The notes under the pieces are model-generated. The model worked only from the letters and a program-made list of their open reading frames with translations, was not told where the DNA came from and did not search any database. A program made the translations under genes and the position numbers. From Gnetum montanum (taxonomy: Eukaryota; Streptophyta; Gnetopsida; Gnetales; Gnetaceae), in NCBI GenBank assembly GCA_015680685.1, contig MNCI01004505.1, forward strand, positions 623,571 to 679,915: a DNA stretch of 56,345 bases, written 5' to 3'. Every line of letters begins with the position of its first letter. Position 1 is the stretch's first letter. Positions 8,579 to 19,258 of the stretch are shown here, piece by piece.

Positions 8579-11093
8579 AAAAGAACTCACAAGATTAAAA
8601 AAAAAGTGGTTGAATTGATGCCTATAGCAAGCAATTCTTTACAATATTCAATATATTTCTTCCAAGTTTCTTCCCCATGTTATCCTTTACAACATTATTA
8701 CCTAAATCTATCTCATTCCCTTTTTCAAATGTTGTTTTAATTCCAATACACAAAGCTTTATATTCAGCATTATTGTTAGTGCAAGGGAAAGATAGAGGAA
8801 TTTCCTTTAAAATTTTTGGGAAATCATATTATACTAAAACTACTCTAGCTTCAGCACCTTTGGAGTTACAAGAATAATCAAAGTATGAATCCCACTTACT
8901 CTTATCTTGAGATTTCTCTTTTTCCAAGTTATAAATTTCTTGGAGTGTGCAAATTTTGGATTTAAATGCTTTTTTTTGCACAACTTTATTTTTCCTATTT
9001 GAAGTAATGTTTTCAATCATCAAATGTTCACTGTATATGTATATTTAATTTGGTTCACCTTTCCAAGGTAACCACACATGTGAATAATCTATTGATATGT
9101 AACTTAAGAAGTTTTTACTCCAACTTGTACTCAACAAAAGAGTATGTGAATTCAGGATATCTGCTACTTGAATGATTACTCTACTTTTTATATGAGATTC
9201 AGAAGTGATTTCTAATAGAACATTGGGTAGCTAATCCACAATCTTTACTCTAATTTTGTCCACTAGGACAATCTCTTTATTGGATTGTTCAAGAGTCAAA
9301 CCAAGTTTTTTTTATATAGATAATGGCATGATAGTAGATGTAGCTCTAGAATCAACCAAATAATTATGAAGATATTTGTCTTTTAACTTCATTATCAAAA
9401 GAAAAGGAGGAGCTTCTTTATCAAGAGTACAGCCATAGCTAGTTTTTTTTTATCTTATCAATGTTAGACACATAGATTAACTTTGAGTTTCCAACTCTCC
9501 TTTTACCTTTAATAAGCTTTAAGCCTTTCTCTGCTAATCTCCTATATGTAATTGGTGATATATACTGATGTTGGTCTTAACATGTTTAAGATCCTCAATT
9601 AGATCATATTCTCCATCTTCATAAAAGCCTAGTTTCTTTATCCATTTATTAAAAGTATGATTTTGAGTACTTTGCTCTACTTGATCTTCTTTACTTTTAT
9701 TTTTCTTTCTTCCACTTGGTTCAAACACCTTCCTCTTAGTAGATGGATCAAAAATGGCATTTGGAGACCTGGAAGTGGTTTCTTTTGATCGTAGATTATA
9801 TCTATTTTCTTCATTGTTATTACACTCTTCTTTTGATGATATATCTTCTTCAAAACTTGATAGAGAAGAGGTATCACTAGATCCATTGTCAGAAGATTTT
9901 CTTGCATAATGAACACTAGATAGGTCATTATTAGATTCAATACTAAGGAAGTTGGACATAGCAACATCACTTTCATCCTCATCATCTACTAACTTAGTAT
10001 CTTGATGCTTATGTTTTCTATTTTTCTTTTCTTCCTTGATGTTAACTTTCACCAAATTTTTTTGAGTTTCACTACTTTGTTGGATAAGTCTCTCATTAAC
10101 TATCCTTTTCCAAATTCTTTACTTTCTAACTCTTACTCTATCTTAATATGAGATGGCCCAGTAATGCTTTAAGTTGGGCAAAACCTTACACAAGAATCAT
10201 CATTTTCTGTTCTCTTTTTTGAGTTGTGATAATTTCTTCATTATTTAAGTTCATTTGTTTTTCTAATTGTATAGTTTCACTAAAGTAGTCATTCAATGTT
10301 AACAAGTTTGAAGTTCTTTTCAACCAAATTAGAATATTGAGATTTAGAGCTTTAAGATAAGTGTCTCTAAGCATTTCATTTGATGGTCTATACTATCTTT
10401 GAAAGAGCCCACAAATTCATTGAAATTTAATGTTGAAATCTCTAATTGACTCTCTAACTCCTTGCTTAGCTTGTACTAGTCCATAGTACAATTGCTATTG
10501 ATCTAATTGGTTGCCAAACTAGGCCAACAAAAGATTTTTCTTATCATTCCAACTTGTGATACTATTTCTTGGCAAGTTTGAATACCAAATTTACACCATA
10601 TCCTTTAAAATTGGTATGAACAACCTACAAGCTTCGTCTTGGTGTTGAATATATGCATGAGCTAAAGCTAACTCAAATAAGTGAAGGTATTCTTCAACCC
10701 AGTAAGATTTTCCAAGAATAAAAGGCTCATGCAAATATTTGTAAACTTCTTTAGAAATATCATTGTAATTTTGAAACCTTAATGGTATAACTCCTTGTCA
10801 AGGATCATTGGTTGTGGATTTACCATCTTACTAGAATTCCTTTTGATCATTGAACTCTTATATTTTTTTAGGCTTCTCTTATAGACTAATACAATGGATA
10901 GAAGAGGTGATCTCTTTATCCTTCTATTTTTTACTCCACTACTTGTCCCAAACTCAAAACCCCTTTTCTGTTCTTCTTCTAATGAATAATCAATCTTATA
11001 ATTAGAAAATTCTTTAGGACTTTCAAAATCTAATAAACTTCTAGTCTGTTTGGTCATTAACTCAAAATAATAGCTACTTTTCTTTTAAGCCAT
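8579..11093 (-). pseudogene. Remnant of a second Ty3/gypsy lineage: gag, protease, RNase H
   Basis: Read on the minus strand from an ATG at 11093. The first part is a gag-like region with a Retrotrans_gag signature (WVEEYLHLFELALAHAYIQ, then IWYSNLPRNSI and LLAQFGNQ). A charged, Ser/Lys-rich linker follows (9534-10055), with an aspartic protease region around 9200-9370 whose catalytic motif reads DSRAT instead of DSGAT. After a jump comes an RNase H segment (about 8760-8900; DYSCNSKGAEARVVLV and CTNNNAEYKAL), the form typical of the extra or archaeal-type RNase H of Tat elements. No RT core is visible between protease and RNase H, so that part is deleted. Many stops and frameshifts make it non-functional. 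Element 1 inserted into its downstream end. It is unrelated in sequence to elements 1-8. Confidence 0.65.
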
Positions 11094-11367
11094 CCTAGAA
11101 CCAAAAAGAACTATTCGCATGCTAGAACTATCGATCTCTTTGAATGTAATAAACTTAGGTAACAAAGTTTCTTGACCTCCTTCTAGCACCAAAAGAATTG
11201 TTGGAAATCATTTGGGACCACTAATGTTTGGCCTTTAATCTTGCAACAGGGATTACAAGAGACAAAGGTGTTCCTTCAAACTTAATCAAGGGAACACCTT
11301 TATTTCTCATGATACCAATTGCGAGACTGAAGGTCAAACATTGGTAGTCTTAAACAGTCACCAACAA
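11094..11367 (-). other. Leader of the old gypsy remnant and junction sequence
   Basis: On the minus strand just upstream of the gag ATG is a leader containing ttggtgctagaaggagg (about 11177-11195), a motif I associate with primer-site regions of other gypsy elements. Further out is a perfect 11-bp hairpin stem (aaaggtgttcc / ggaacaccttt, about 11259-11307). No complete 5' LTR is visible before the helicase pseudogene starts at 11368, so the LTR is truncated or absent. Confidence 0.4.
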
Positions 11368-13385
11368 ATACATTCTACATTAAAGATTGGAATCAGGGAG
11401 GACAAACCACTAGTTGTATTAGCTTTGGAATTGTTACAAAACATATAGAAATACATAAAGTATATTATTATAGATGAAATGAGTTTTATAGGTGAAAATT
11501 TGCTTAGCAACATTAATAAAAGGCTTAAGAAAATATTTCCAAATAATTGGTTAGATAATTTTGGTGGTATATTGATGATAATCATTTGAGAGCTTGCATA
11601 GCTTTCACATGTGAAAGATTTTATACCATACATATCATCTTAGATCCATGTGAAGAATTTGTGGTTAGCATTCTATACATTTATAACCTTGTATGCTATG
11701 TATTGACAAAGGAATGATGATCCATGACAACAAAGATTTAGAGAAGTTTTGATGAATATAGAAGAAAGAAAGATTAATGATAATGATTATGAATTTTTGA
11801 GCTTGAGAATGGATCATCCATCGACATTAGATGGATGAGATGGGTTTAAATATTTTGTGCATTTTTTTATACAAAGAATAAGGTGCATATGCTTAATGAA
11901 AAGGTATTGCTAAAAATGTAGAAGCAGTTGCATGGTGCATAGTAGATAAAAATAAAAATGGTGTTAGATTCTAGGATGATAGAGAAAGAGAATTAGATCA
12001 AGTAGTATTTATCTGTGAAACTACAAAGGGTTATGCTTATTGTTAATCTATGGCTAGAAGTAAGATTGATTAATCATGCTTTGGAAGTCATTAAGAAAAT
12101 AATTTATAGTCCCCATTGTAAACCTCCACAGCTACAATCATATGTTATCATTGATTTTGACTCTTACATTAAAATATTGTATGATCACAAACATCCTTGA
12201 CAAGTGGTGTAGGGACATCTCTTCCAATTCCCTTGTTTAACCCTACATGTATGTTTTGGTAGGTTTCAGGGTGTTTTGGGCTCATTTTGATGAGTTTATA
12301 AGGCTCTTAAAACAAGCATCCAAAGATTTTAGATCTTAAAACAAGCATCTTTGTATTTAGCTATGGCAAGTGAGATGTCTCACCAAAGCCTGAGATGTCT
12401 CAGATGAGACATCTTCACTATGCATGAGATGCCTTGGGCCTAGATGAGACATCTTGAAAAATTAGTAAACGTCTTGGCTAAGAGCTAGGTTTTCATAAGA
12501 GACATCTTGGAAAGATCAAAGATGATTCAAATGAGGAAGGAGACTTCCAAAATTGGTTGTTGTAATTTGGAAAATAGCCAAAGAAAGATGGAAATAGCTA
12601 GAAAGAATGCGATAAGACTTGGGAAACATCTAAAGAATCTCAAGTTGTGTTGAGAAAGGGTTTCTAGATTTCTTGTCTTCTAGTTGCTTATAAATATTGA
12701 TATAATTCACCATTGTTGGTGCATAATCCTAATGAAGAACAAGATAGAAAGATCTTGAGGAGAAAGAGCTTGTGCAAGGAAGTTGAGTAAGAGGCAAGGA
12801 AGAGCACTTGAGTGAGATTAGCAGAATCTCTTATAAGTGTCTTGTCATAAGCTTGGGCTCCATTGTGAGCAAAAAATTGAGAGGGGACAAGTGTGGCCTC
12901 TAAGATCCTTAGGAGAGTTATGAGTTGAGCTTGGCTCCTCATCTTGATGTATTTTCTAAGTATTTTGAAAATTTTCTTAATATAAGGAAGATTTTCTCTA
13001 TTTCATTATATTGTTTTTGTTTTCTAAGCTAGATCTTCTTGGAAGTTGTGGATTTCATCCTATTGAGATTTATTGAGATGTCATACCTACATCAATAAGT
13101 ACCCATTCCACCAATCATATGTGGAGGATGTCACCAACTACCATTGAGATTAACATGCACTTTAACTATACAAAGTCATGGGGAATGACCTTGGAGAAAG
13201 CATGTGTAGATGTTGACAATAAAGAAACAAAACACCTTGCATTTGTGGCACTATCTGAAGTAAAGAGTATTGATAGTTTCAAGATATTCTCTTTGATTTT
13301 CAAGGAAAGATACATGAAGACATCAAAGGCTTTTCACCCTCAAAGTAAATTGGATAAAGAGAACTGCATTAAATATAATAAATAA
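11368..13385 (+). pseudogene. PIF1-type DNA helicase pseudogene (Helitron-type), split by a solo LTR
   Basis: The plus strand reads as the middle and C-terminal part of a superfamily 1 PIF1-like helicase, as found in plant Helitrons. The Walker B region is at about 11465-11500 (YIIIDEMSFIGENLL), with KRLKKIFP and FGGI following. A segment at about 12015-12200 reads VNLWLEVRLINHALEVIKKI and then SYVIIDFDSY. After the LTR insertion the last motifs appear at 13140-13330 (MTLEKACVDV, LAFVALSEVKSID). The arginine expected in VALSRVKS is Glu here. Walker A and the N-terminus are not visible. It carries several stops and frameshifts. Removing the 890-bp LTR and one copy of its duplication rejoins the coding frame (H-P-stop-Q-V-P-I-P-P-I), which supports both calls. 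A domesticated gene is unlikely given the decay. Confidence 0.68.
12205..13094. mobile_element. Solo LTR, probably Copia-like, inside the helicase pseudogene
   Basis: 890 bp bounded by an inverted terminal repeat (TGGTGTAGGGACATCTC at the left, GAGATGTCATACCTACATCA at the right) and by ACAAG (12200-12204) against ATAAG (13095-13099), a 5-bp duplication with one change. Repeats of gagacatct lie near the left end (12375-12510). No internal retrotransposon sequence is present. The length and the TG...CA ends fit a solo LTR formed by recombination. The superfamily is inferred from style only. Confidence 0.6.
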
Positions 13386-13706
13386 TAATTTTACAATTTT
13401 TTATGATGAATTTTTCTATTTTGGATGTCATGATATTTACCATTATGCATTTTTTCAATTATGCAAGTTTGAACATTGATCATTCCTTGTGTATGATAAC
13501 ATGTCTTTAATCATTGAAAAATGGATGCTATGGTTTTACAAGTTACTCTATTTTTGATTTATACTTGCATGAATTATTTATAACTTTAGAAAAATAATCT
13601 ATAACTTAACAACTACCTTTAAAGAATCGAATTGGAATGATGTATAATTATAGATAGAATCTTTTTAGTTTCTTATCTTTAAATGATTACTTGAAATGGT
13701 GACTGG

Positions 13707-14596
13707 TGATGAAGTGCTATATAGACGATGCGTTGACTAGGCCGTGTATATGGGGCCCTGTATATGTAGCCCTGTCGACGTGGCCCTGTCAACGCATCCC
13801 TCCATGCATCAACGTGGCCCCGTTTATGCAGGGCCTATTCTAGCCTATAAATAAGTGGCCCTCCGCCACACCTAGGCATCTTTCTAGTAGTGGTATCGAA
13901 GCCCTTGCATTTTGTTTCTGTAGGAGTTAGATTATTTTCCCAAGTGCATGCCCACAGTGTGATGCTTGTAATTGTACGACACCTTTATTCGAGTGTGAAA
14001 TTCTTGGATGTGCACATGATCGAAAATAAAGATCGAGATTACTTCATCATTGCAGCATTCACTTAGTTTTAATTGTTTAATTGTTATTGTTAATTGTCAT
14101 TGTTATTTATTACTTTCTTAGTTAATCTTTCTTTATCATCATTTACTATTCTTGTTGTTAACTACGGAATGAGTACGACTTAATCACGAGCATTTATGTG
14201 TGACTACTTGGTAACCCAGTAGCGTACCTAGGATCTACGCTTGGTAATCCTAGTAGTAGTCGTGCATAAGGTCCAAGATGTGTATGGATGATTAAGGAAT
14301 GGATGCTCATCACACTTAGGCTAGCTTAGACTCATTTCCTATTGTTGATTAGTTTAATCAAGATTATTTGCCATTGTCTCTAGGAGTAGCATTAGTTTAG
14401 GATCGCATCATACGCCTCACTCTAGACTAAACCATACGTGACAAAGCAAATACTAGTCCAGGTGGGAAGACAGTGAACTACGATCAATGTGTAACGATCT
14501 AGATACCATAACTAGCCTGTCCATGGAGTTCAACCAGATCATGCGTGAATGCTCGTATTCGTATGGTTGAGTGTAGGGGTACCTAGCTACTCATCA
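13707..14596 (+). repeat. 5' LTR of element 2
   Basis: 890 bp. The U3 (about 13715-13842) is of type B, with repeats of gatgcgt/gtcgacg, ggccccgt and tatatggggcccc-like palindromes instead of the gatatcgcg repeats. The TATA box tataaat is at 13856-13862 and AATAAA at 14025-14030. The R-U5 part is shared with the type A LTRs, including the paired motif CTTGGTAAYCC near 14208-14255. Confidence 0.9.
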
Positions 14597-14616
14597 TTGG
14601 TGCCATTACCGTGAAT
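14597..14616 (+). other. Primer binding site of element 2 (tRNA-Asp type)
   Basis: ttggtgccattaccgtgaat follows the LTR directly. It matches the 3' end complement of plant tRNA-Asp (TGGCGCCGTTGCCGGGGA) with C-to-T and G-to-A type changes. This primer is typical of Athila/Tat-type gypsy elements. Confidence 0.7.
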
Positions 14617-14735
14617 GGTGCTAGTTATTTAGATTAGTTACATCATACAAGATTGTTGTAGCAAAGCCTTGACGATATATCTTTCAGAAAAATAATAATA
14701 ATAATTGTAATTAAATCACACATAAATTTACAACC

Positions 14736-16734
14736 ATGTCTCTCCTACAAGACTATAATAATGCCACATCTAGTGAGGCAATTCATTGGATAACCAACGA
14801 ATATTATGATAATGAATATTGGAGTACGCAACCCGAGGTGGGGGTTTCTTATAAACATAAACGAAGACAACATCATCCCAACGCACGAAAGCATAACTTA
14901 CCCGATGACGATGAACCCCTATTAGCCACTACAAGCTTAACGAAAATACAAGAGGCTATTCGAATAACCCGTAGGCATTGTAAGGAAAGTTGTCTACCCA
15001 TGCTTGATTTAGACAACTTTCCCAAGTTTTTAGGAGGCTATGATTCAGATCCACAACAACATTTACAAGCCTTATACGATGCATGTACATGTAACAACAT
15101 TGATAATGGGTGGCAAAAACTTAAGCTCTTTCCTTTGAAACTCGTTGACCAAGCAAAAGTATGGTATAGGTCATTAAAACCAAACTCAATTCGATGTTGG
15201 CCGAAAATGGTAGAACTTTTCAATGGAAGATATCAAACCTATGCAAGAGTGTAAACCTTGAGGAGACAAATCCAAGAATGGAAACAAGTGCAACATGAAC
15301 CCTTGGACATGGCCTTAGAAAGATATTATGCACTATTAAACAATTGCCTAGGCCATGGGTTCTTCAAGGAAAGGGTAATGTACCATATCATAGATGGGCT
15401 CCATAATGAAACAAGGGAGATCCTAGGGTTGTACACCCAAGGTCAACTATATGAGCTACGAACCCATCAATTTCAAGAGCTTATTAAGCAGGTAGCAAAA
15501 GAAGAAGGAGAAATAGCCAACTGAGAGAATGTTGAAAGTTCTCAATAGGACCAAACTCTCAACTTAACAAGGGTCCATGATCATGAAGAGGAGAAATCAA
15601 CTCACTTCAAAGAGGTGGAATCATCTTTGCCAATCTTGCAATCACTAGATGAAATTGAGGCAAAGATTAATAAGATTAAGGACTAGGTACATGAAAGATG
15701 TGGAGAATATGCCAACATTATTAGAGGAAAAACTATGCCAAATCGAGAAACAGGACAGGACACCACACAACAATCAAAACAAAGGGTAGAAGAGAATAGG
15801 GATAAGAACTCAACTACCAATCATACGTATCAATATAATATTTTCTTGCATGATCACCCCAAAGGTCAATGTCCAATCTTGTCACATTTACATGAGCATT
15901 GGAGAGGAACGTTACATCCAGAGTTCGTACAAAAATACTGTGTCCAACCACAGTGGAAAAAACCTCAGTCGTGGGGGAGGCCACTACCAACTAGAACATA
16001 CGCTTCGTATGTCCCAATGCCAAATTCTTATTATGTTCAACACCCTGTTTCTCCAACAAGATCAACATCCTCTACCTCACCTCATCATTATCATTCTCTT
16101 GAGCACTATCCACCCATGTCCTCTCTCCAACAAAATCACCACCTCATCTACCTTACACTTCTCCTCAACCTCAATATTCTCATACTTCATCCCCTTCTAC
16201 ATCACTGCCAACTATGCCAGAAGATTTTGCACCACAGCACCAACCCACAAATGTTACTTGTGCTACTACTGTCAACAGCAGTGGAGGTCCTTACAACATC
16301 AAAGGCATCCCTTCTTTAGACGTGACAGTTGAAAGGGACACCACAGTTCAGAAACCACTGCATATGCCAACTCAGCATAAATCCAACACTGTGGTGCATC
16401 TTCCTCTTCAAACCCAATGCCTCATGTTACCTCATCAAGGCCACCACTCAATACTCCAACAACCATGGGGCCCAATGAATATTGCCACATGGGGAGACAT
16501 GTTGATCCTTGCATGCCATTTTACAGTCACAAGTACCATAGTGGGTCAGCTCCTTATAAATTAACCACATCTTATAACTTGCCCCACTATGTCAACTCTA
16601 ATCAAGTGTGTGAACCCCAATGGGGTAAGTATGACTAGGCCCCAATATTTCCAACATTCAAGGATGCCAACCTTCCATTTATTAATTCTAGCCATGCTCA
16701 ATAGTTTAGCTATGGGGAATATCCTCCATTCTAA
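14736..16734 (+). pseudogene. gag: gag pseudogene of element 2
   Basis: Starts at ATG 14736 (MSLLQDYNNATS). The capsid domain begins around residue 85 (LDLDNFPKFLGGYDSDPQQH) and reaches WYRSLKPNSIRCWPKMVELF near residue 150-165. It continues past an in-frame TAA at 15252-15254 and a TGA near 15522. The frame then stays aligned to 16319, after which one frameshift is needed. The zinc knuckle near 15828-15870 has lost its first two cysteines (Y-N-I-F in place of C-N-I-C) but keeps H-P-K-G-Q-C. The N-terminus is about 200 residues shorter than that of the pol-bearing copies and lacks their Arg/Asp/Ser-rich region. The end is TAA near 16732. It is non-functional; the family role is particle assembly and RNA packaging. 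Confidence 0.85.
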
Positions 16735-17964
16735 CAACACAGAATTAATAAATATTTTTCTGTTTCTTTAATTTTTCAACTTTTTGTTTTCCAGTTTTTC
16801 ACCTTTTAATTTATTATTTTATCGTTTTATATTTTTATGAGTAATCTCATCCATAAATAAAACACTCATGTGGCTCATTGGTTGAGGTGTTATTCTATGC
16901 TATCAAGTCTCAGGTGACTACTTATTTGAACAGCGAGCCCATCAAATCCATCCAACCATTCTATTAATAAGAGGTTCTACTCTGGGTACAATGATATTCT
17001 TGACATCATTAAAAATTAAAGTAATTTTGTGCTAATTATGCCCAAAGTGAAAAATGTTGGACTAAGAGGGAATGGCTAGGGTGTGACATCAAGGGGAGTT
17101 ATGGATTCTTTTTAGTGACATCTGTAGATGCTATCATGCAGCTTGGTTGTACTAAGATCCTTGTAGATCTAATGAAAAATGGGAGAGTATTAAAGGCACC
17201 CAATAAAGATGATTTCATAAAAAAAAACAAAAAGAGTGTACCAAAGCGGCCAAAAAAAAGTATGCGACAACGAAATTCCCAGTCACTCCTCCCTTGCACA
17301 AATGCCAAGTGATCGTATGCCTTGCTGTCATGGTGCTCTTATGCTTGTCCATCATTGGATGAAATAATGCGATGTCACTGATTGAAGGAATGGAATTGGT
17401 CTTGATTTTGGAACAACAGGCTAATGACACATTAATCATGCCCTACACTTAAGATTCATTATGCCCTAAGTTAGTTACCTCACGTCCCAATCTTTGCAAT
17501 CCCTTCTCCAATTCATTCCATCTCGTTGTTCATGTATTTGTGACTCGTGTCTTGTATAGCATTGAATTCATACCTCATCACGATGGTATCAACATGTGTG
17601 TGTTTTGCTGCATCGGTATAGATTACATTTAACCCTTCTAGTGCCTATGGACATCTTAAGATGTGGTTACACAAGGGCATATAGGTTGGAACCTGCTTTG
17701 GGGAGGACCCACTTGCGTGACTTTTGTAATTTGTACTTGTTGCACACCACATCATCTTATACCCTTTGAGTACTTCATTTCCCAATCTATTATTTTCTTT
17801 GTCATCATTTTATCAAACATTCCTCAAAACTAGGTCTAACATTAACCTTTTAGGGCAACTTCCTTGAAAAATTTCTAGCTCTAAAATCACACTAAGTAAA
17901 GAATTCCACATTTATTAAAGGCAATGAGTAGGGTATGAAATCATTGAACATTTTTCAATAACCT
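16735..17964 (+). other. Spacer of element 2
   Basis: Holds the same conserved blocks as element 1: a T-rich start, the TKILVDLMKNG-translating block near 17115-17190, and ggttggaacctgctttgggg near 17690-17710. The internal promoter-like repeats and the pre-ORF2 polypurine-like tract are missing here, so this copy has lost that part of the spacer. Confidence 0.6.
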
Positions 17965-17994
17965 TACTAACAATTGATCTTTGTGTGATTATAG
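17965..17994 (+). promoter_or_regulatory. Splice-acceptor-like site before ORF2 of element 2
   Basis: TACTAAC at 17965-17971, then tgtgattatag ending at 17994, just before the ORF2 start. The layout is the same as in elements 1 and 3. Confidence 0.5.
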
Positions 17995-18197
17995 GTGGCC
18001 CCTAAAAGAAGACAACAAGGAGGACCTTCTCACGATGCAACCAAATGACCTGGGAGAGGCAGAGGCCAAGGAGCTCATGCAGAACATGCAGAGTAGAAGG
18101 CAATCATTTAGCATCCATCATAAAACTCCTGTTACTACATAATCTANACAAAGGAAAGGCACCCATGGAGGAGCCACCACTACCGGGAACCCCATGA
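17995..18197 (+). pseudogene. ORF2 of element 2, reduced to both ends
   Basis: The start codon is GTG (17995) where other copies have ATG; it begins V-A-P-K-R-R. About 45 codons of the basic N-terminus are followed by an N at 18147. After that the sequence matches the very C-terminus of ORF2 (KGKAPMEEPPLPG-like), ending at TGA 18195-18197. About 2.5 kb is missing compared with element 1. Because an N lies at the joint, this may be a collapsed assembly join and not a real deletion. Confidence 0.7.
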
Positions 18198-18353
18198 GTT
18201 TCACAAATTTTGTCATTTTGTGTTTGTGTCCCAATTTTGTCATATCCATTGTGGCATGAATAAATTTCTAGTCAGTCAATAATCCCATACCTATCCACTG
18301 TGTATTCAATTGAGCTTGTTCCTCACTTTCTTTGACTCGAGGAAAAGTTTTTA

Positions 18354-18369
18354 CTTAGTCATGGGGGTA
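18354..18369 (+). other. 3' polypurine tract of element 2
   Basis: CTTAGTCATGGGGGTA ends directly at the TGATG of the 3' LTR. It is the best preserved example of the family tract. Confidence 0.8.
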
Positions 18370-19258
18370 TGATGAAGCACTATATAGTCGATGCATCAAC
18401 TAGGCCACGTATATGGGGCCCCATATACGCGGCCGTGTCAACGCAGCCCCATCAATGCATCCCTCCATGCGTCGACGTGGCCGCATTTACGCAGGGCTTT
18501 TTTTAGCCTATAAATAAGTGGCCCTCCGCCACACCTAGGCATCTTTCTAGTAGTGGTAGCAAATCCCTTACATTTTGTTTCCATAGGAGTTAGATTATTT
18601 TCCCAAGTGCATGCCGACAGTGTGATGCTTGTAATTGTACAACATCTTTATTCGAGTGTGACGTACTTGGACATGCACATGATCGAAAATAAAGATCGAG
18701 ATTACTTCATCATTGTAGCATTCACTTATTTTTAATTGTTTAATTATTATTGTTAATTTTCATTGTTATTTATTGCTTTCTTAGTTAATATTTCGTTATC
18801 ATCATTTATTATTCTTGTTGTTAACTATGGAATGAGTACGACTTAATCACGAGCATTTAAGTGTGACTACTTGGTAACCCATTAGTGTACTTAGGATCTA
18901 TGCTTGGTAATCCCAGTAGTAGTCATGCATGAGGTCCAAGATGTGTACAAATGATTAAGGAATGGATGCTCATCACAGTAGGCTAGCTTAGACTCATTTC
19001 CTATTGCTCATTAGTTTAATCAAGATTATTTGCCATTGTCTCTAGGAGTAGCATTAGTTTAGGATCACATCATACACCTCACTCTGGACTAAACCATACA
19101 TGAAAAAGCAAATACTAGTCCAAGTGGGAAGACAACGAACTGCAATCAATGTGTAACGATCCTGATGTCACAACTAGCTTGTCCACGGAGTTCAACCGGA
19201 TCGTGCATGAACGCTCATATTCGTATGGTTGAGTGTAGGGGTACCTAGCCACTCATCA
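18370..19258 (+). repeat. 3' LTR of element 2
   Basis: 889 bp, nearly the same length as its 5' partner. It has a type B U3 (18378-18500) with a palindromic tatggggccccatata, a TATA box near 18512, AATAAA near 18687-18692, and the end CATCA at 19254-19258 followed by ACTGG. Confidence 0.9.

Larger units (their letters stand above)
13707..19258 (+). mobile_element. Element 2: pol-less LTR retrotransposon, type B LTRs
   Basis: LTRs at 13707-14596 and 18370-19258 (TGATGAAG...CATCA) with a perfect 5-bp duplication ACTGG at 13702-13706 and 19259-19263. It carries a primer site, the best preserved non-autonomous gag of the window, the common spacer, and an ORF2 reduced to its two ends around an N at 18147. 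There is no pol. It is inserted in the left arm of a fold-back element. Confidence 0.92.

Noticed and set aside
9534-10055. 173-codon open frame as an independent nuclear protein gene
   Set aside because: It is collinear with and between gag and protease segments of an old gypsy remnant on the same strand, so it is best read as the gag-protease linker.
15850-16332. Overlapping 160-codon frame in element 2
   Set aside because: It is a shifted frame over gag; the true frame carries the zinc knuckle remnant H-P-K-G-Q-C in line with the capsid domain.
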